Assembly: GCA_016791115.1 (NCBI GenBank)
Contig: JAEUNL010000004.1
Location: 124,001-188,000, forward strand
Origin: Rhodocyclaceae bacterium
Lineage (GTDB): Bacteria > Pseudomonadota > Gammaproteobacteria > Burkholderiales > Rhodocyclaceae
Reading direction: 5' to 3'
DNA length: 64,000 bases
In this document: piece by piece, positions 33,404 through 41,238 of the stretch
How positions within the stretch are numbered: position 1 is the stretch's first letter
Layout of the letters: every line of letters starts with the position of its first letter
Notes under the pieces: generated by a model
What the model saw: the letters and a program-made list of their open reading frames with translations, nothing else
Database searches by the model: none
What the model was told of the DNA's origin: nothing
Translations under genes and position numbers: made by a program

Positions 33404-34441
33404 ATGACGGTGAAGATCAGCATCACGCCCAGCGGGCATAGCTACGACGCAGACCCCGCGCAAACTGTCCTGCAATCGGCACTGGACGCGGGTTTCATCC
33501 TTCCATACGGATGTCGCAACGGTGCGTGCGGGACCTGCAAGGGCAGAATCCTGTCGGGCGACTTCGATCTCGGCGACTTCCAGGACAAGGCGTTGACTGC
33601 GGAAGATCGAGCAAGAGGCTACGCCCTGTTCTGCTGCGCCAAACCGCGAACCGACCTCACGATCGAATGCCGCGAAGTCGGATCCCTTAGAGACATACCG
33701 ATTCGCACCCTGCCCTGCCGCGTGCAGAAGATCGAACGGCCTGCGGAGGACGTCTCAATCCTGTATCTGAAGTTGCCGGCAAATGAGCGTCTGCAGTTCC
33801 TGCCCGGGCAGTACATCGACTTCCTTCTGAAGGACGGCAGGCGTCGCAGTTTCTCGCTGGCTAACGCCCCTCACGACGACGAATTCCTGCAACTGCATAT
33901 CCGCCACGTCCCGGGGGGTCAATTCACCGACCATGTATTCGGAGCGATGAAGGAACGCGACATATTGCGACTGGAAGGCCCGCTGGGCAGTTTCTACCTT
34001 CGTGAGGACGAGAAGAGTGGCAAGAAACCGATCCTGCTGCTCGCCGGCGGCACCGGATTTGCGCCGATCAAGGCCATCGTCGAACATGCCCGCCACCATC
34101 GGATGGAACGTCCCATGACCCTCTACTGGGGCGCACGCGACCGCACCGGACTCTATCTCGACGACCTGGCCCAGGAATGGACAAAAACCATCCCGGGATT
34201 CAAGTATGTCTCCGTTGTGTCCGATAACCCATCCGAGGACAAGTGGCAGGGCAGAATCGGCCTCGTGCATCAGGCAGTCATGGCCGATCTGCCCGATCTG
34301 TCGCAGCATCAGGTGTATGCCTGCGGCGCGCCGGGAATGATCGACGCTGCCCGGCGCGATTTCGTCGGGCACTGCCACTTGCCAGACAGCGAGTTTTTTG
34401 CGGACTCTTTCACTTTCGCCGCCGATAGCCAACCAGCCTGA
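33404..34441 (+). CDS. 2Fe-2S / FAD / NAD(P) oxidoreductase (CDP-6-deoxy-glucoseen-reductase-like)
   Basis: 345 aa modular reductase. The plant-type ferredoxin domain (1-90) has cluster ligands C37, C42, C45 (GCRNGACGTCKG) and C77 or C78. The FAD domain (about 100-200) has RRSFSLANAPHDD. The NAD domain has LLAGGTGFAPIKAIV and ends with a CGAPGMIDAAR segment. It passes electrons from NAD(P)H through FAD to a 2Fe-2S cluster and an unknown acceptor. It resembles AscD/RfbI and oxygenase reductases, but no sugar or ring-hydroxylase genes are adjacent. Its stop shares one base with the following HDOD gene. Confidence 0.88.
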   Translation: MTVKISITPSGHSYDADPAQTVLQSALDAGFILPYGCRNGACGTCKGRILSGDFDLGDFQDKALTAEDRARGYALFCCAKPRTDLTIECREVGSLRDIPIRTLPCRVQKIERPAEDVSILYLKLPANERLQFLPGQYIDFLLKDGRRRSFSLANAPHDDEFLQLHIRHVPGGQFTDHVFGAMKERDILRLEGPLGSFYLREDEKSGKKPILLLAGGTGFAPIKAIVEHARHHRMERPMTLYWGARDRTGLYLDDLAQEWTKTIPGFKYVSVVSDNPSEDKWQGRIGLVHQAVMADLPDLSQHQVYACGAPGMIDAARRDFVGHCHLPDSEFFADSFTFAADSQPA

Positions 34442-35571
34442 TGAGCGTACTGCTTACCCACGAACCGGTCGTCAACAAATCCCGTGCGATAACCGCGAAT
34501 CGGCTCATCGTTCACGCCCCTTCAATGGAAGCGGCGTGCGACGCATTGAATGAGATTGCGTCGAGTTGGCCCATGGAACGCACCGTGCTGCTCGGGCTGG
34601 GAAACATCGCCCCGGATGCGACACTGGTCGAATGGGAATTGCCCGAGAATACTTTGGTCGAATTGCCTGCCACTTTTCTTGCAACGCAGGAAGGTCTGGA
34701 TCTGGCGACTGCAATGCACGACAAGGGCACCGGAATCTGTGTGACGGGCGCAGGACATGGCGAGAAACTGCCTGGCAATCTATCTTTTCGATTCGGGCTC
34801 GTGGACGTTGTGGCGCACCCCAGGGTGCTGCACGGAATCGGTGTCCCGCTTGCTGTAGGACTCGGCAACGCCGCCGGATTCGATGCCGCGGTTTCAGCCG
34901 GCTTCGCCGGCGCAACCGGATGGTTCTTCCTGAATGGTTCGCCAAAGGCGCATCGGCTTACACCCGGTCACGCGCAGATCGTGCGAGTGCTCAATCTCGT
35001 GCGCCGCGATGCCGAGGTGAAGGAAATCGAAACCGCGCTCAAACAGGATGTGGCGCTGTCTTTCAAGCTGTTGCGATACATCAATTCGGCCGGCTTCGGG
35101 CTGCCTGTCGAAATCCAGTCCTTCCGCCACGCGGTAACCATGCTCGGCTACGAAAAGCTGAACAAATGGTTGTCGCTTTTGCTGGTGACCGCAAGCAAGG
35201 AACCCGGCGCACCCGCAATCATGCAGGCGGCAATCACGCGCGGCCGCTTCATGGAGCAGATCGGGCAAGTGTTCTTCGACAAGTCTGAACACGACAATCT
35301 GTTCATTACCGGCGCGTTTTCACTGCTCAACGTCTTGCTAGGCGCGACCATGGACGCCGTATTGACGGAAATGCACCTGCCAGATTCCATCGTGGCAGCA
35401 TTGACCGGCCGCGGCGGCGTTTACAAACCTTTCCTCGAACTCGCCCGCGCGTGCGAAGACAACCCCAAGCTGCTCGCGACCCAGGCGCACAACCTCGGCG
35501 TCGACCTTCAGGCGATCAATCGCGCACAACTCGCCGCCGTTTCCTTCGCGGACACCCTCCAGAACGACTAA
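34441..35571 (+). CDS. Degenerate EAL plus HDOD domain signalling protein (YuxH type)
   Basis: 376 aa. The N-terminal ~195 residues sit where an EAL domain is found in YuxH-type proteins, but no EAL or DDFGxG catalytic motif is visible, so c-di-GMP hydrolysis is unlikely. The C-terminal half is an HDOD domain: RRDAEVKEIETALKQDVALS, FKLLRYINSAGFGLP, FRHAVTMLGYEKLNKWLSLL. HDOD proteins act as signalling scaffolds, often in motility and c-di-GMP networks. Translation is coupled to the upstream reductase by a TGATG overlap. No DNA-binding motif. Confidence 0.8.
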   Translation: MSVLLTHEPVVNKSRAITANRLIVHAPSMEAACDALNEIASSWPMERTVLLGLGNIAPDATLVEWELPENTLVELPATFLATQEGLDLATAMHDKGTGICVTGAGHGEKLPGNLSFRFGLVDVVAHPRVLHGIGVPLAVGLGNAAGFDAAVSAGFAGATGWFFLNGSPKAHRLTPGHAQIVRVLNLVRRDAEVKEIETALKQDVALSFKLLRYINSAGFGLPVEIQSFRHAVTMLGYEKLNKWLSLLLVTASKEPGAPAIMQAAITRGRFMEQIGQVFFDKSEHDNLFITGAFSLLNVLLGATMDAVLTEMHLPDSIVAALTGRGGVYKPFLELARACEDNPKLLATQAHNLGVDLQAINRAQLAAVSFADTLQND

Positions 35572-35610
35572 TGAACGCTCGGGCGATCGATAGGCAGGAA
35601 ACATCTTGCG

Positions 35611-35707
35611 ATCAATTATTTTGATATAAATTGAAACAAAATTTGATTTTTCATTATACTGCATTGCAGTAATTTAGAAGCTACACTGTCTTTAATAAAG
35701 CTTCTAA
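35611..35707 (+). promoter_or_regulatory. AT-rich regulatory islet before the small secreted protein
   Basis: About 100 bp of strongly AT-rich DNA in a GC-rich region. It contains IR1 ATCAA-N5-TTGAT (35611-35625), a near-consensus promoter TTGAAA (35631-35636) - 18 bp - TATACT (35655-35660), a 13-bp palindrome ACTGCA-T-TGCAGT (35658-35670) overlapping the -10 and start, and a 9-bp perfect inverted repeat TTAGAAGCT / AGCTTCTAA (35674-35682 and 35699-35707, 16-nt loop). The last would form a hairpin in the 5' leader, ending 16 nt before the ATG. Confidence 0.65.
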
Positions 35708-35723
35708 CTTCTGGAAAACTGCA

Positions 35724-35960
35724 ATGGAATCAATATTAGGGGCGATTTTCTGCCTTGGATTGGCGTTTTCTGCAAACGCAGCAACGACGGAACGTGCCAT
35801 AGAATACGCGCCGGCAGACTATTTGGTATTTGTGGACAAACCGACTGGCTTTGCCTTCATTCGGACGCCCTATGGATGGAAGTTCGTGCGCAAGATCGAA
35901 TCGACCCAACTGGCCGAACAAGCCGCTCAACTGCAGGTGGCGCTGAACGACAAGCGCTAG
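35724..35960 (+). CDS. Small secreted or periplasmic protein of unknown function
   Basis: 78 aa. Residues 1-20 form a short signal peptide with a likely cleavage after SANA. The mature part of about 58 residues is hydrophilic and starts ATTERAIEYAPADYL. It has a YLVFVDKPTGFAFIRTPYGWKF core with several aromatic residues, then a C-terminal amphipathic helix. No Cys and no known motif. I do not recognise the family. A GGAAA sequence lies 10 nt upstream. The AT-rich promoter region before it, quite unlike its neighbours, suggests individual control, but the coding part itself is of ordinary composition. Confidence 0.6.
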   Translation: MESILGAIFCLGLAFSANAATTERAIEYAPADYLVFVDKPTGFAFIRTPYGWKFVRKIESTQLAEQAAQLQVALNDKR

Positions 35961-36030
35961 TTGCACCCCGGCGCCTCGCGACCCTCCTCCCGCCTGGCGC
36001 CGGACCTGCCTACGGCACGTCCGTGTTGCA

Positions 36031-36735
36031 TCACTCGCCGCCCAGATAGGCCTCGCGAACCTTCGGATTGTCGAGCAGCATGGCAGAACTGTCGGCCAGC
36101 ACAATCAGTCCGCTATCCATCACATAGCCGCGCGACGATACCGACAAGGCAAGTTTCGCGTTCTGTTCCACCAGCAGGATGGCCACTCCTTCCGCGGCAA
36201 TCGTCTGGATGACCTCGAAGACTTTTTGAACCATGATGGGTGCCAACCCCATCGACGGCTCGTCGAGCAGAAGCAGCTTGGGTCGCGCCATGAGCGCGCG
36301 CCCGATCGCCAGCATCTGCTGCTCCCCGCCAGACAAGGTTCCGGCAAGCTGCGATGCACGCTCCTCGAGGCGCGGCAGCAACCCCAACACGCGCTGGAGA
36401 TCCGATTCGATCTCGCCGCGGTCGTCGCGACAATAGGCGCCCATCGCGAGGTTCTCGAGCACGCTCAGGCGCGCAAACACGCCGCGCCCCTCGGGTACGA
36501 GTGCGAGCCCCTCGCCAATCAAACGGTGGGCGGGCCACTGCACGATGTCATCCCCACGATAGCGAATCTCGCCATGGGCCGGCAGCATGCGGGCCAGCGC
36601 TTTCAACGTACTTGTCTTGCCCGCACCATTGCAGCCGATCAGGCAGACGGTTTCGCGGTCTGCGATGTCGAGATCGACACCCTTGACCGCCGCAATGCCT
36701 CCATAGGCAACGCGCAGTTCTCGCACCTTGAGCAT
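36031..36735 (-). CDS. livF: Branched-chain amino acid ABC transporter ATPase LivF
   Basis: 234 aa. Walker A LIGCNGAGKTSTLKAL, signature LSGGEQQMLAIGRAL, Walker B LLLLDEPSMGLAP and the H-loop LLVEQNAKLAL are all present. It energises uptake of leucine/isoleucine/valine or related compounds through LivHM. It is the last gene of the livHMGF operon, and its ATG shares one base with the livG stop. Confidence 0.95.
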   Translation of the reverse strand: MLKVRELRVAYGGIAAVKGVDLDIADRETVCLIGCNGAGKTSTLKALARMLPAHGEIRYRGDDIVQWPAHRLIGEGLALVPEGRGVFARLSVLENLAMGAYCRDDRGEIESDLQRVLGLLPRLEERASQLAGTLSGGEQQMLAIGRALMARPKLLLLDEPSMGLAPIMVQKVFEVIQTIAAEGVAILLVEQNAKLALSVSSRGYVMDSGLIVLADSSAMLLDNPKVREAYLGGE

Positions 36736-37505
36736 CAGTCGATCGCTCCGCCCAGATACGCCTCGATCACCTTCGGATCGCGTTGCACGACCTCCGGCAC
36801 ATCCTCTGCGATTTTCTCGCCATACTCAAGTACAGCCACCCGGTCACACAATCCCATGACGAGCTTCACGTCGTGTTCGATCAGGAGCAAGGTCACACCG
36901 TCAGCCCGGATCGACTCGATCAGCAAGCGCAACCCGGCGGTCTCCGTCGCGTTCATACCCGCCGCGGGTTCGTCGAGGGCAAGCAGCCTGGGTTCGGTAG
37001 CAAGCGCACGCGCGATTTCGAGGCGCCGCTGTTCACCGTAGGAGAGATTGCGCGCAAGATCGTTGGCGCGTGACTCGACGCCCACATACTGGAGCAGCCG
37101 GTGCGCACGATCCGTAATGGCGGCCTCTTCCGCCCGCGTTGCCGCCGTCCGCAGTACGGCACCGATCACGCCGGCACGGCTGCGCAGGTGTCGCCCCACC
37201 ATGACGTTCTCCAGCGCCGTCATGTTTCCGAACAGACGAATGTTCTGGAACGTGCGAGCGATACCCTGTTGCGTTACTTCGTGCGGAACACCGATATTCA
37301 AGCGCGTACCATCAAGGATCACCTCGCCCGCGTCGGCTGCGTAGAGCCCGGTAAGCACATTGAAGAAGGTTGTCTTGCCTGCACCGTTGGGGCCAATCAG
37401 CCCATAGATCTCCCCACGCCGAATGGTCAGCGACACGTTCTGCAGCGCCTGGACGCCACCGAAACGTTTGCCTATCCCGCTGGCTGCGAGCAGCACGTCA
37501 CTCAC
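36735..37505 (-). CDS. livG: Branched-chain amino acid ABC transporter ATPase LivG
   Basis: 256 aa. Walker A LIGPNGAGKTTFFNVL, signature LSYGEQRRLEIARAL, Walker B LLALDEPAAGMNATE. The extra segment after Walker A with GIARTFQNIRLFGNMTALENVMVG is characteristic of LivG. GTG at 37505 is preferred since a GGAGG lies 6-7 nt upstream; it overlaps the livM stop by 8 bp. A longer frame to 37532 is not needed. Confidence 0.95.
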   Translation of the reverse strand: MSDVLLAASGIGKRFGGVQALQNVSLTIRRGEIYGLIGPNGAGKTTFFNVLTGLYAADAGEVILDGTRLNIGVPHEVTQQGIARTFQNIRLFGNMTALENVMVGRHLRSRAGVIGAVLRTAATRAEEAAITDRAHRLLQYVGVESRANDLARNLSYGEQRRLEIARALATEPRLLALDEPAAGMNATETAGLRLLIESIRADGVTLLLIEHDVKLVMGLCDRVAVLEYGEKIAEDVPEVVQRDPKVIEAYLGGAID

Positions 37506-38658
37506 TTCGCCCCTCCGCAGCTTCGCGTGCAACCGCCAGTTCCCGCTTGCGCGTGGCCGAGGGCCAGAGCCCGGCTGGCCGATAGAGCATGACGAGGATC
37601 AGCGCGAGGCCGAACAGCAGCATGCGCAGGGATTCGGGAGGAATCAGAACCTTGCCGAACAGCGCCGTCTGGACCGGCACCGCGCCATACCGCAGCGCTT
37701 CTGGCAAAACCGTCAGCAGTATCCCGCCGAAAATGACACCTGGAATGTGGCCCATCCCGCCCAGGACAACCATGCACAGCACCATGATCGACTCGAGGAG
37801 CGTAAAGCTCTCCGGACTGACGAACTGCTGAAAACCCGCGAACAGGCCCCCCGCCACGCCACCGAACGAGGCGCCCATTGCAAAAGCGAGCAGCTTTATG
37901 TTGCGCGTATTGATTCCGCACGACTTGGCCGCGATCTCGTCTTCGCGGATGGCAACCCACGCGCGACCGATGCGGGAATCCTCCAGGCGTATCGACACGA
38001 AAACCACGGCCAGCGTCGCAATCAGAAACAGGTAGTAGTAGAGGTAGACGGAAGGGATGACGAAACCGGCCACTTCGACACTTCGCCCGAGCGACACGCC
38101 ACCGATTGAGATCGGATCGATCTGGGTAATGCCCTGCGGGCCGTTGGTCAGATTCACAGGCCGATTCAGGTTGTTCATGAAGATGCGGATGATCTCGCCG
38201 AACCCGAGCGTGACGATTGCAAGGTAATCACCCCGGAGACGCAAGGTCGGCGCCCCGAGAATCACGCCGAAGGTTCCTGCAACCAGCGCACCCAGCGGCA
38301 GAATGACCCAGACCGGCCAATGCAATCCGGGTGCGAGCGCCGGAAACGCCACAGCAAGATGCGGAGAACTCAACAGCGCATACAAATAGGCACCGACTGC
38401 ATAAAACGCGATATAGCCGAGATCGAGCAGCCCCGCGAAACCGACCACGATGTTCAGCCCCAGGGCAAGCATGATGTAAAGCAGCGCGAAATCCAGAACT
38501 CGCACCCATGCCGTACCCGCGCCGGCACCGACCACGAAGGGCATGATCGCAAGACCGATCCCGAGCACGACTGCGCCCGCCCTGGCCATACGCGGATCGC
38601 GCCGCGCTCCGAGCAGCGAACTCACTGGATTCGTCTCCGCTGGTCGCCGGAGCTCCAC
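37498..38658 (-). CDS. livM: Branched-chain amino acid ABC transporter permease LivM
   Basis: 386 aa, polytopic, with about nine hydrophobic segments. Typical LivM strings: LGLNIVVGFAGLLDLGYIAFYAVGAY, LRLRGDYLAIVTLGFGEIIRI and the EAA-like loop GRAWVAIREDEIAAKSCGIN that contacts the ATPases. GTG start. It lies 76 bp after livH. The N-terminal 25 residues are an extra hydrophilic extension and the true start could be further inside. Confidence 0.93.
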   Translation of the reverse strand: MELRRPAETNPVSSLLGARRDPRMARAGAVVLGIGLAIMPFVVGAGAGTAWVRVLDFALLYIMLALGLNIVVGFAGLLDLGYIAFYAVGAYLYALLSSPHLAVAFPALAPGLHWPVWVILPLGALVAGTFGVILGAPTLRLRGDYLAIVTLGFGEIIRIFMNNLNRPVNLTNGPQGITQIDPISIGGVSLGRSVEVAGFVIPSVYLYYYLFLIATLAVVFVSIRLEDSRIGRAWVAIREDEIAAKSCGINTRNIKLLAFAMGASFGGVAGGLFAGFQQFVSPESFTLLESIMVLCMVVLGGMGHIPGVIFGGILLTVLPEALRYGAVPVQTALFGKVLIPPESLRMLLFGLALILVMLYRPAGLWPSATRKRELAVAREAAEGRSE

Positions 38659-38734
38659 GCAGACTGCAAGGCACCGACCGTGCGCAGCCGATTTGCCGTC
38701 GATCCGCGCTTCGCCGGCCCTTCCGCCAGGAATC

Positions 38735-39658
38735 TCATGCGCGCTCCGAAACCCTTTCGCCCATCAGGCCGGAGGGGCGAAGGACGAGAACGAGGATCAA
38801 CACAAGGAAGGCGAAGACGTCGCGATAGTTCGACCCAAGCACGCCGCCGGTCAGGTCACCGATGTAGCCGGATCCAAGCGATTCGATAAGACCGAGCAGG
38901 ATGCCGCCAAGCATCGCGCCGGCCAGGTTGCCGATGCCGCCAAGCACCGCAGCCGTGAAGGCCTTCAGGCCCAGCATGAAACCCATGCTGTAGTGCGCGA
39001 TCGAGTAGTTCGCACTGACCATGACACCCGCCAGCGCCCCTAGCGCGGAACCTATGACGAACGTGAAACTGATGATGCGATTGACGTTCACCCCCATGAG
39101 GCTGGCGATGGACGGATTCTCGGCCGTGGCCCGCATTGCGCGACCGATGCGCGTGCGCTGAACCAACAAAACGAGTCCGCCCATGGTCAGCGCCGCAACG
39201 GCGATGATGGCGATCTGAAGATCGTTGATGGATGCGCCCATCAAACTATGGGGCGCAGTCGAAAGCAGGGGCGGAAAAGAGAGGTAGGTACTTCCCCATC
39301 CGAGCATCATCAACTGCTGCAACACGATCGACACGCCGATTGCGGTAATCAGAGGCGCGAGACGCGGCGCGTTGCGCAGCGGACGATAGGCAACGCGTTC
39401 GATGACGAATCCAAGGGCCATGCAGACCGGCACCGCGCCCATCAGGCCAAAAAGCACGATTACCGGCCCGGGCAACCCGGTTCCTGCAAGCGCCTTCACG
39501 ATCGACAGCGCAGTCAAGGCACCGACCATGACGACTTCGCCGTGCGCAAAGTTGATCAGCCCAAGAATGCCGTAGACCATCGTGTAGCCAAGCGCCACCA
39601 GCGCATAGATGCTGCCGAGCACCAGACCATTGATGATCTGCTGAATGAGGGTATCCAT
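38735..39658 (-). CDS. livH: Branched-chain amino acid ABC transporter permease LivH
   Basis: 307 aa membrane protein, starting MDTLIQQIINGLVLGSIYAL as in the family, with the LGYTMVYGILGLINFAHGEVVM helix and the coupling loop RTRIGRAMRATAENPSIASLMGVNVNRII. It is the first gene of livHMGF on the minus strand. The substrate-binding livK lies about 1.6 kb upstream on the same strand, separated by an unrelated gene in the opposite orientation. Confidence 0.95.
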   Translation of the reverse strand: MDTLIQQIINGLVLGSIYALVALGYTMVYGILGLINFAHGEVVMVGALTALSIVKALAGTGLPGPVIVLFGLMGAVPVCMALGFVIERVAYRPLRNAPRLAPLITAIGVSIVLQQLMMLGWGSTYLSFPPLLSTAPHSLMGASINDLQIAIIAVAALTMGGLVLLVQRTRIGRAMRATAENPSIASLMGVNVNRIISFTFVIGSALGALAGVMVSANYSIAHYSMGFMLGLKAFTAAVLGGIGNLAGAMLGGILLGLIESLGSGYIGDLTGGVLGSNYRDVFAFLVLILVLVLRPSGLMGERVSERA

Positions 39659-39845
39659 ATCCCCGAATGATCAGCCGGCGCGCATTTTCATGCGGCGAAT
39701 CATAGCAAAGCGCAGCTGCAGCCGTATCCGGCCGACAAAGCCGCGCGATCCATCCATCGTGTCCAACTGCACAGGCATTACTTGGCTTCTTGCGGCAACG
39801 CGATCCCGATATCATCGCGCGAACAAAGAATCCCGTCCTGTCTCG

Positions 39846-41168
39846 ATGACATCGAATTCCATTCCGCGCGACCCCGTCGAGCTTGCCTACTACGGCGAGT
39901 TCATTCCCGGACATTCTCCGGAAGAGGCACGCCGCAAACTGACTGTCGCGCTCGCAATTCCGCCTGACCAGGTCGATGCCGTGTTCTCGGGTCGCCGGGT
40001 CGTTCTCAAGAAGTCGGTGCCGGCGAGCGAAGCGGACCGCTTCCTGGCAAAGCTCGAAAGCATCGGCATACTCGCCCGCAGCGAAGCTGAGCGCCCCCAA
40101 GCCGCCTCGACGGCCCCTGCCACGCCAGAGAATTCGCCCCGGTCTGACCTTGCCCCTGCGCTGGCGCTCACAGAAGAACCGCCAAAGACCTCACCAGGCG
40201 CCCCGGCAGAAGAAGTGGCATGCCCGAAATGCGGCACCCGGCAGCCAAAGCGGAACCTGTGCAGCAACTGCTCGACCGACATGCCGCGCTACGCAGCCGC
40301 CCAAAAGACAATCAAGGCTGAAGAACGAGAAACCAAGCTGGCCGCGCTCCGAAGTACGACGCAACCACAAGGTCCGGGCCGCGAGGTGCCGGACGCCGAC
40401 TACGCGCTCGAAGGCGCGAGTCTGCTCGGAACCGATTTCGGGGGAAGAATCGGGCGCATCGCTTACCTGGTAGGCGGATTCATCCTCTCCGGTTTGCTGA
40501 TATTCGGCCTCGTCGCAAGCTTGAAAAGCGGATTCTGGCTGCTTCTGCTGCCTCTGCTGTTCGGCGCCTTGTTCGTTTCCCTCAGACTAACCGTACTGCG
40601 CTGCCACGATCTGAACTGGAGCGGCTGGTGGTCGCTGCTGATGCTGATCCCATATGCGGGCTCGTTGTTCAACTTGGTGCTGCTCTTTGTCCCAGGCACG
40701 CGCGGCAGCAACGACTTCGGACGCCCGTCGCACCCGCCGGGCATGCCGGCGCTCGGGATCAGCGTGCTCGTGATTGCGCTAGCCGGGCTGCTCGCGGCGC
40801 CACAGATCTCACGCCTGGAGCCCATGCTGGCTTCCTACGGCATCGACGGCGCGAGACCAGCCGGGGAGCCGCTCGCCGCACTCGAGCACTACGACCCGCG
40901 CAGCAATACGGTCGTCATGTATTCGCTCACCACATGCGGTTACTGTGCCGCGAAGCGTCGGGAATTCGACGAACTGGGCATACGTTACACCGAGCTTTTC
41001 ATCGACGCGGATCAGTCTGCGCGCTCTCAGCTCGACATGAGGCTGGAACAGGCAAATTTCGCGCGCCAGACCTACGGCACGCCAATAGTCGATGTGAATG
41101 GCATTCTGCTGCCGAACAACCCGCCGATCGAAGACATCGCACGCCATCTCCGCGGGCGAAGCAGCTAA
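39846..41168 (+). CDS. Fusion protein: small N-domain, zinc ribbon, DUF805 membrane domain and glutaredoxin
   Basis: 440 aa with four parts. Residues 1-80: an alpha/beta domain (GHSPEEARRKLTVALAIPP, VFSGRRVVLKKSVPASEADRFLAKLESIGILAR) of a kind found before some DUF805 proteins. About 121-142: a zinc ribbon CPKCGTRQPKRNLCSNC (Cys4). About 200-325: four membrane helices of DUF805 (FGGRIGRIAYLVGGFILS, RCHDLNWSGWWSLLMLIPYAG). About 355-440: glutaredoxin with active site CGYC (MYSLTTCGYCAAK) and the cis-Pro region TYGTPIVDVNG. The combination implies a membrane-anchored thiol-redox function, but the substrate is unknown. ATG at 39846; a longer open frame upstream overlaps livH. Confidence 0.8.
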   Translation: MTSNSIPRDPVELAYYGEFIPGHSPEEARRKLTVALAIPPDQVDAVFSGRRVVLKKSVPASEADRFLAKLESIGILARSEAERPQAASTAPATPENSPRSDLAPALALTEEPPKTSPGAPAEEVACPKCGTRQPKRNLCSNCSTDMPRYAAAQKTIKAEERETKLAALRSTTQPQGPGREVPDADYALEGASLLGTDFGGRIGRIAYLVGGFILSGLLIFGLVASLKSGFWLLLLPLLFGALFVSLRLTVLRCHDLNWSGWWSLLMLIPYAGSLFNLVLLFVPGTRGSNDFGRPSHPPGMPALGISVLVIALAGLLAAPQISRLEPMLASYGIDGARPAGEPLAALEHYDPRSNTVVMYSLTTCGYCAAKRREFDELGIRYTELFIDADQSARSQLDMRLEQANFARQTYGTPIVDVNGILLPNNPPIEDIARHLRGRSS

Positions 41169-41188
41169 GCCGCCACACCGCGACCGAA

Positions 41189-41214
41189 AAAACGGCGCCC
41201 GCAGGCGCCGTTTT
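41189..41214. terminator. Bidirectional rho-independent terminator
   Basis: 11-bp stem AAAACGGCGCC / GGCGCCGTTTT with loop CGCA, with A-run on one side and T-run on the other. It sits in the 70-bp gap between the convergent DUF805-glutaredoxin and livK genes and can stop both. Confidence 0.9.
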
Positions 41215-41238
41215 GTCACTCGAGCAACATCGTTTTTG

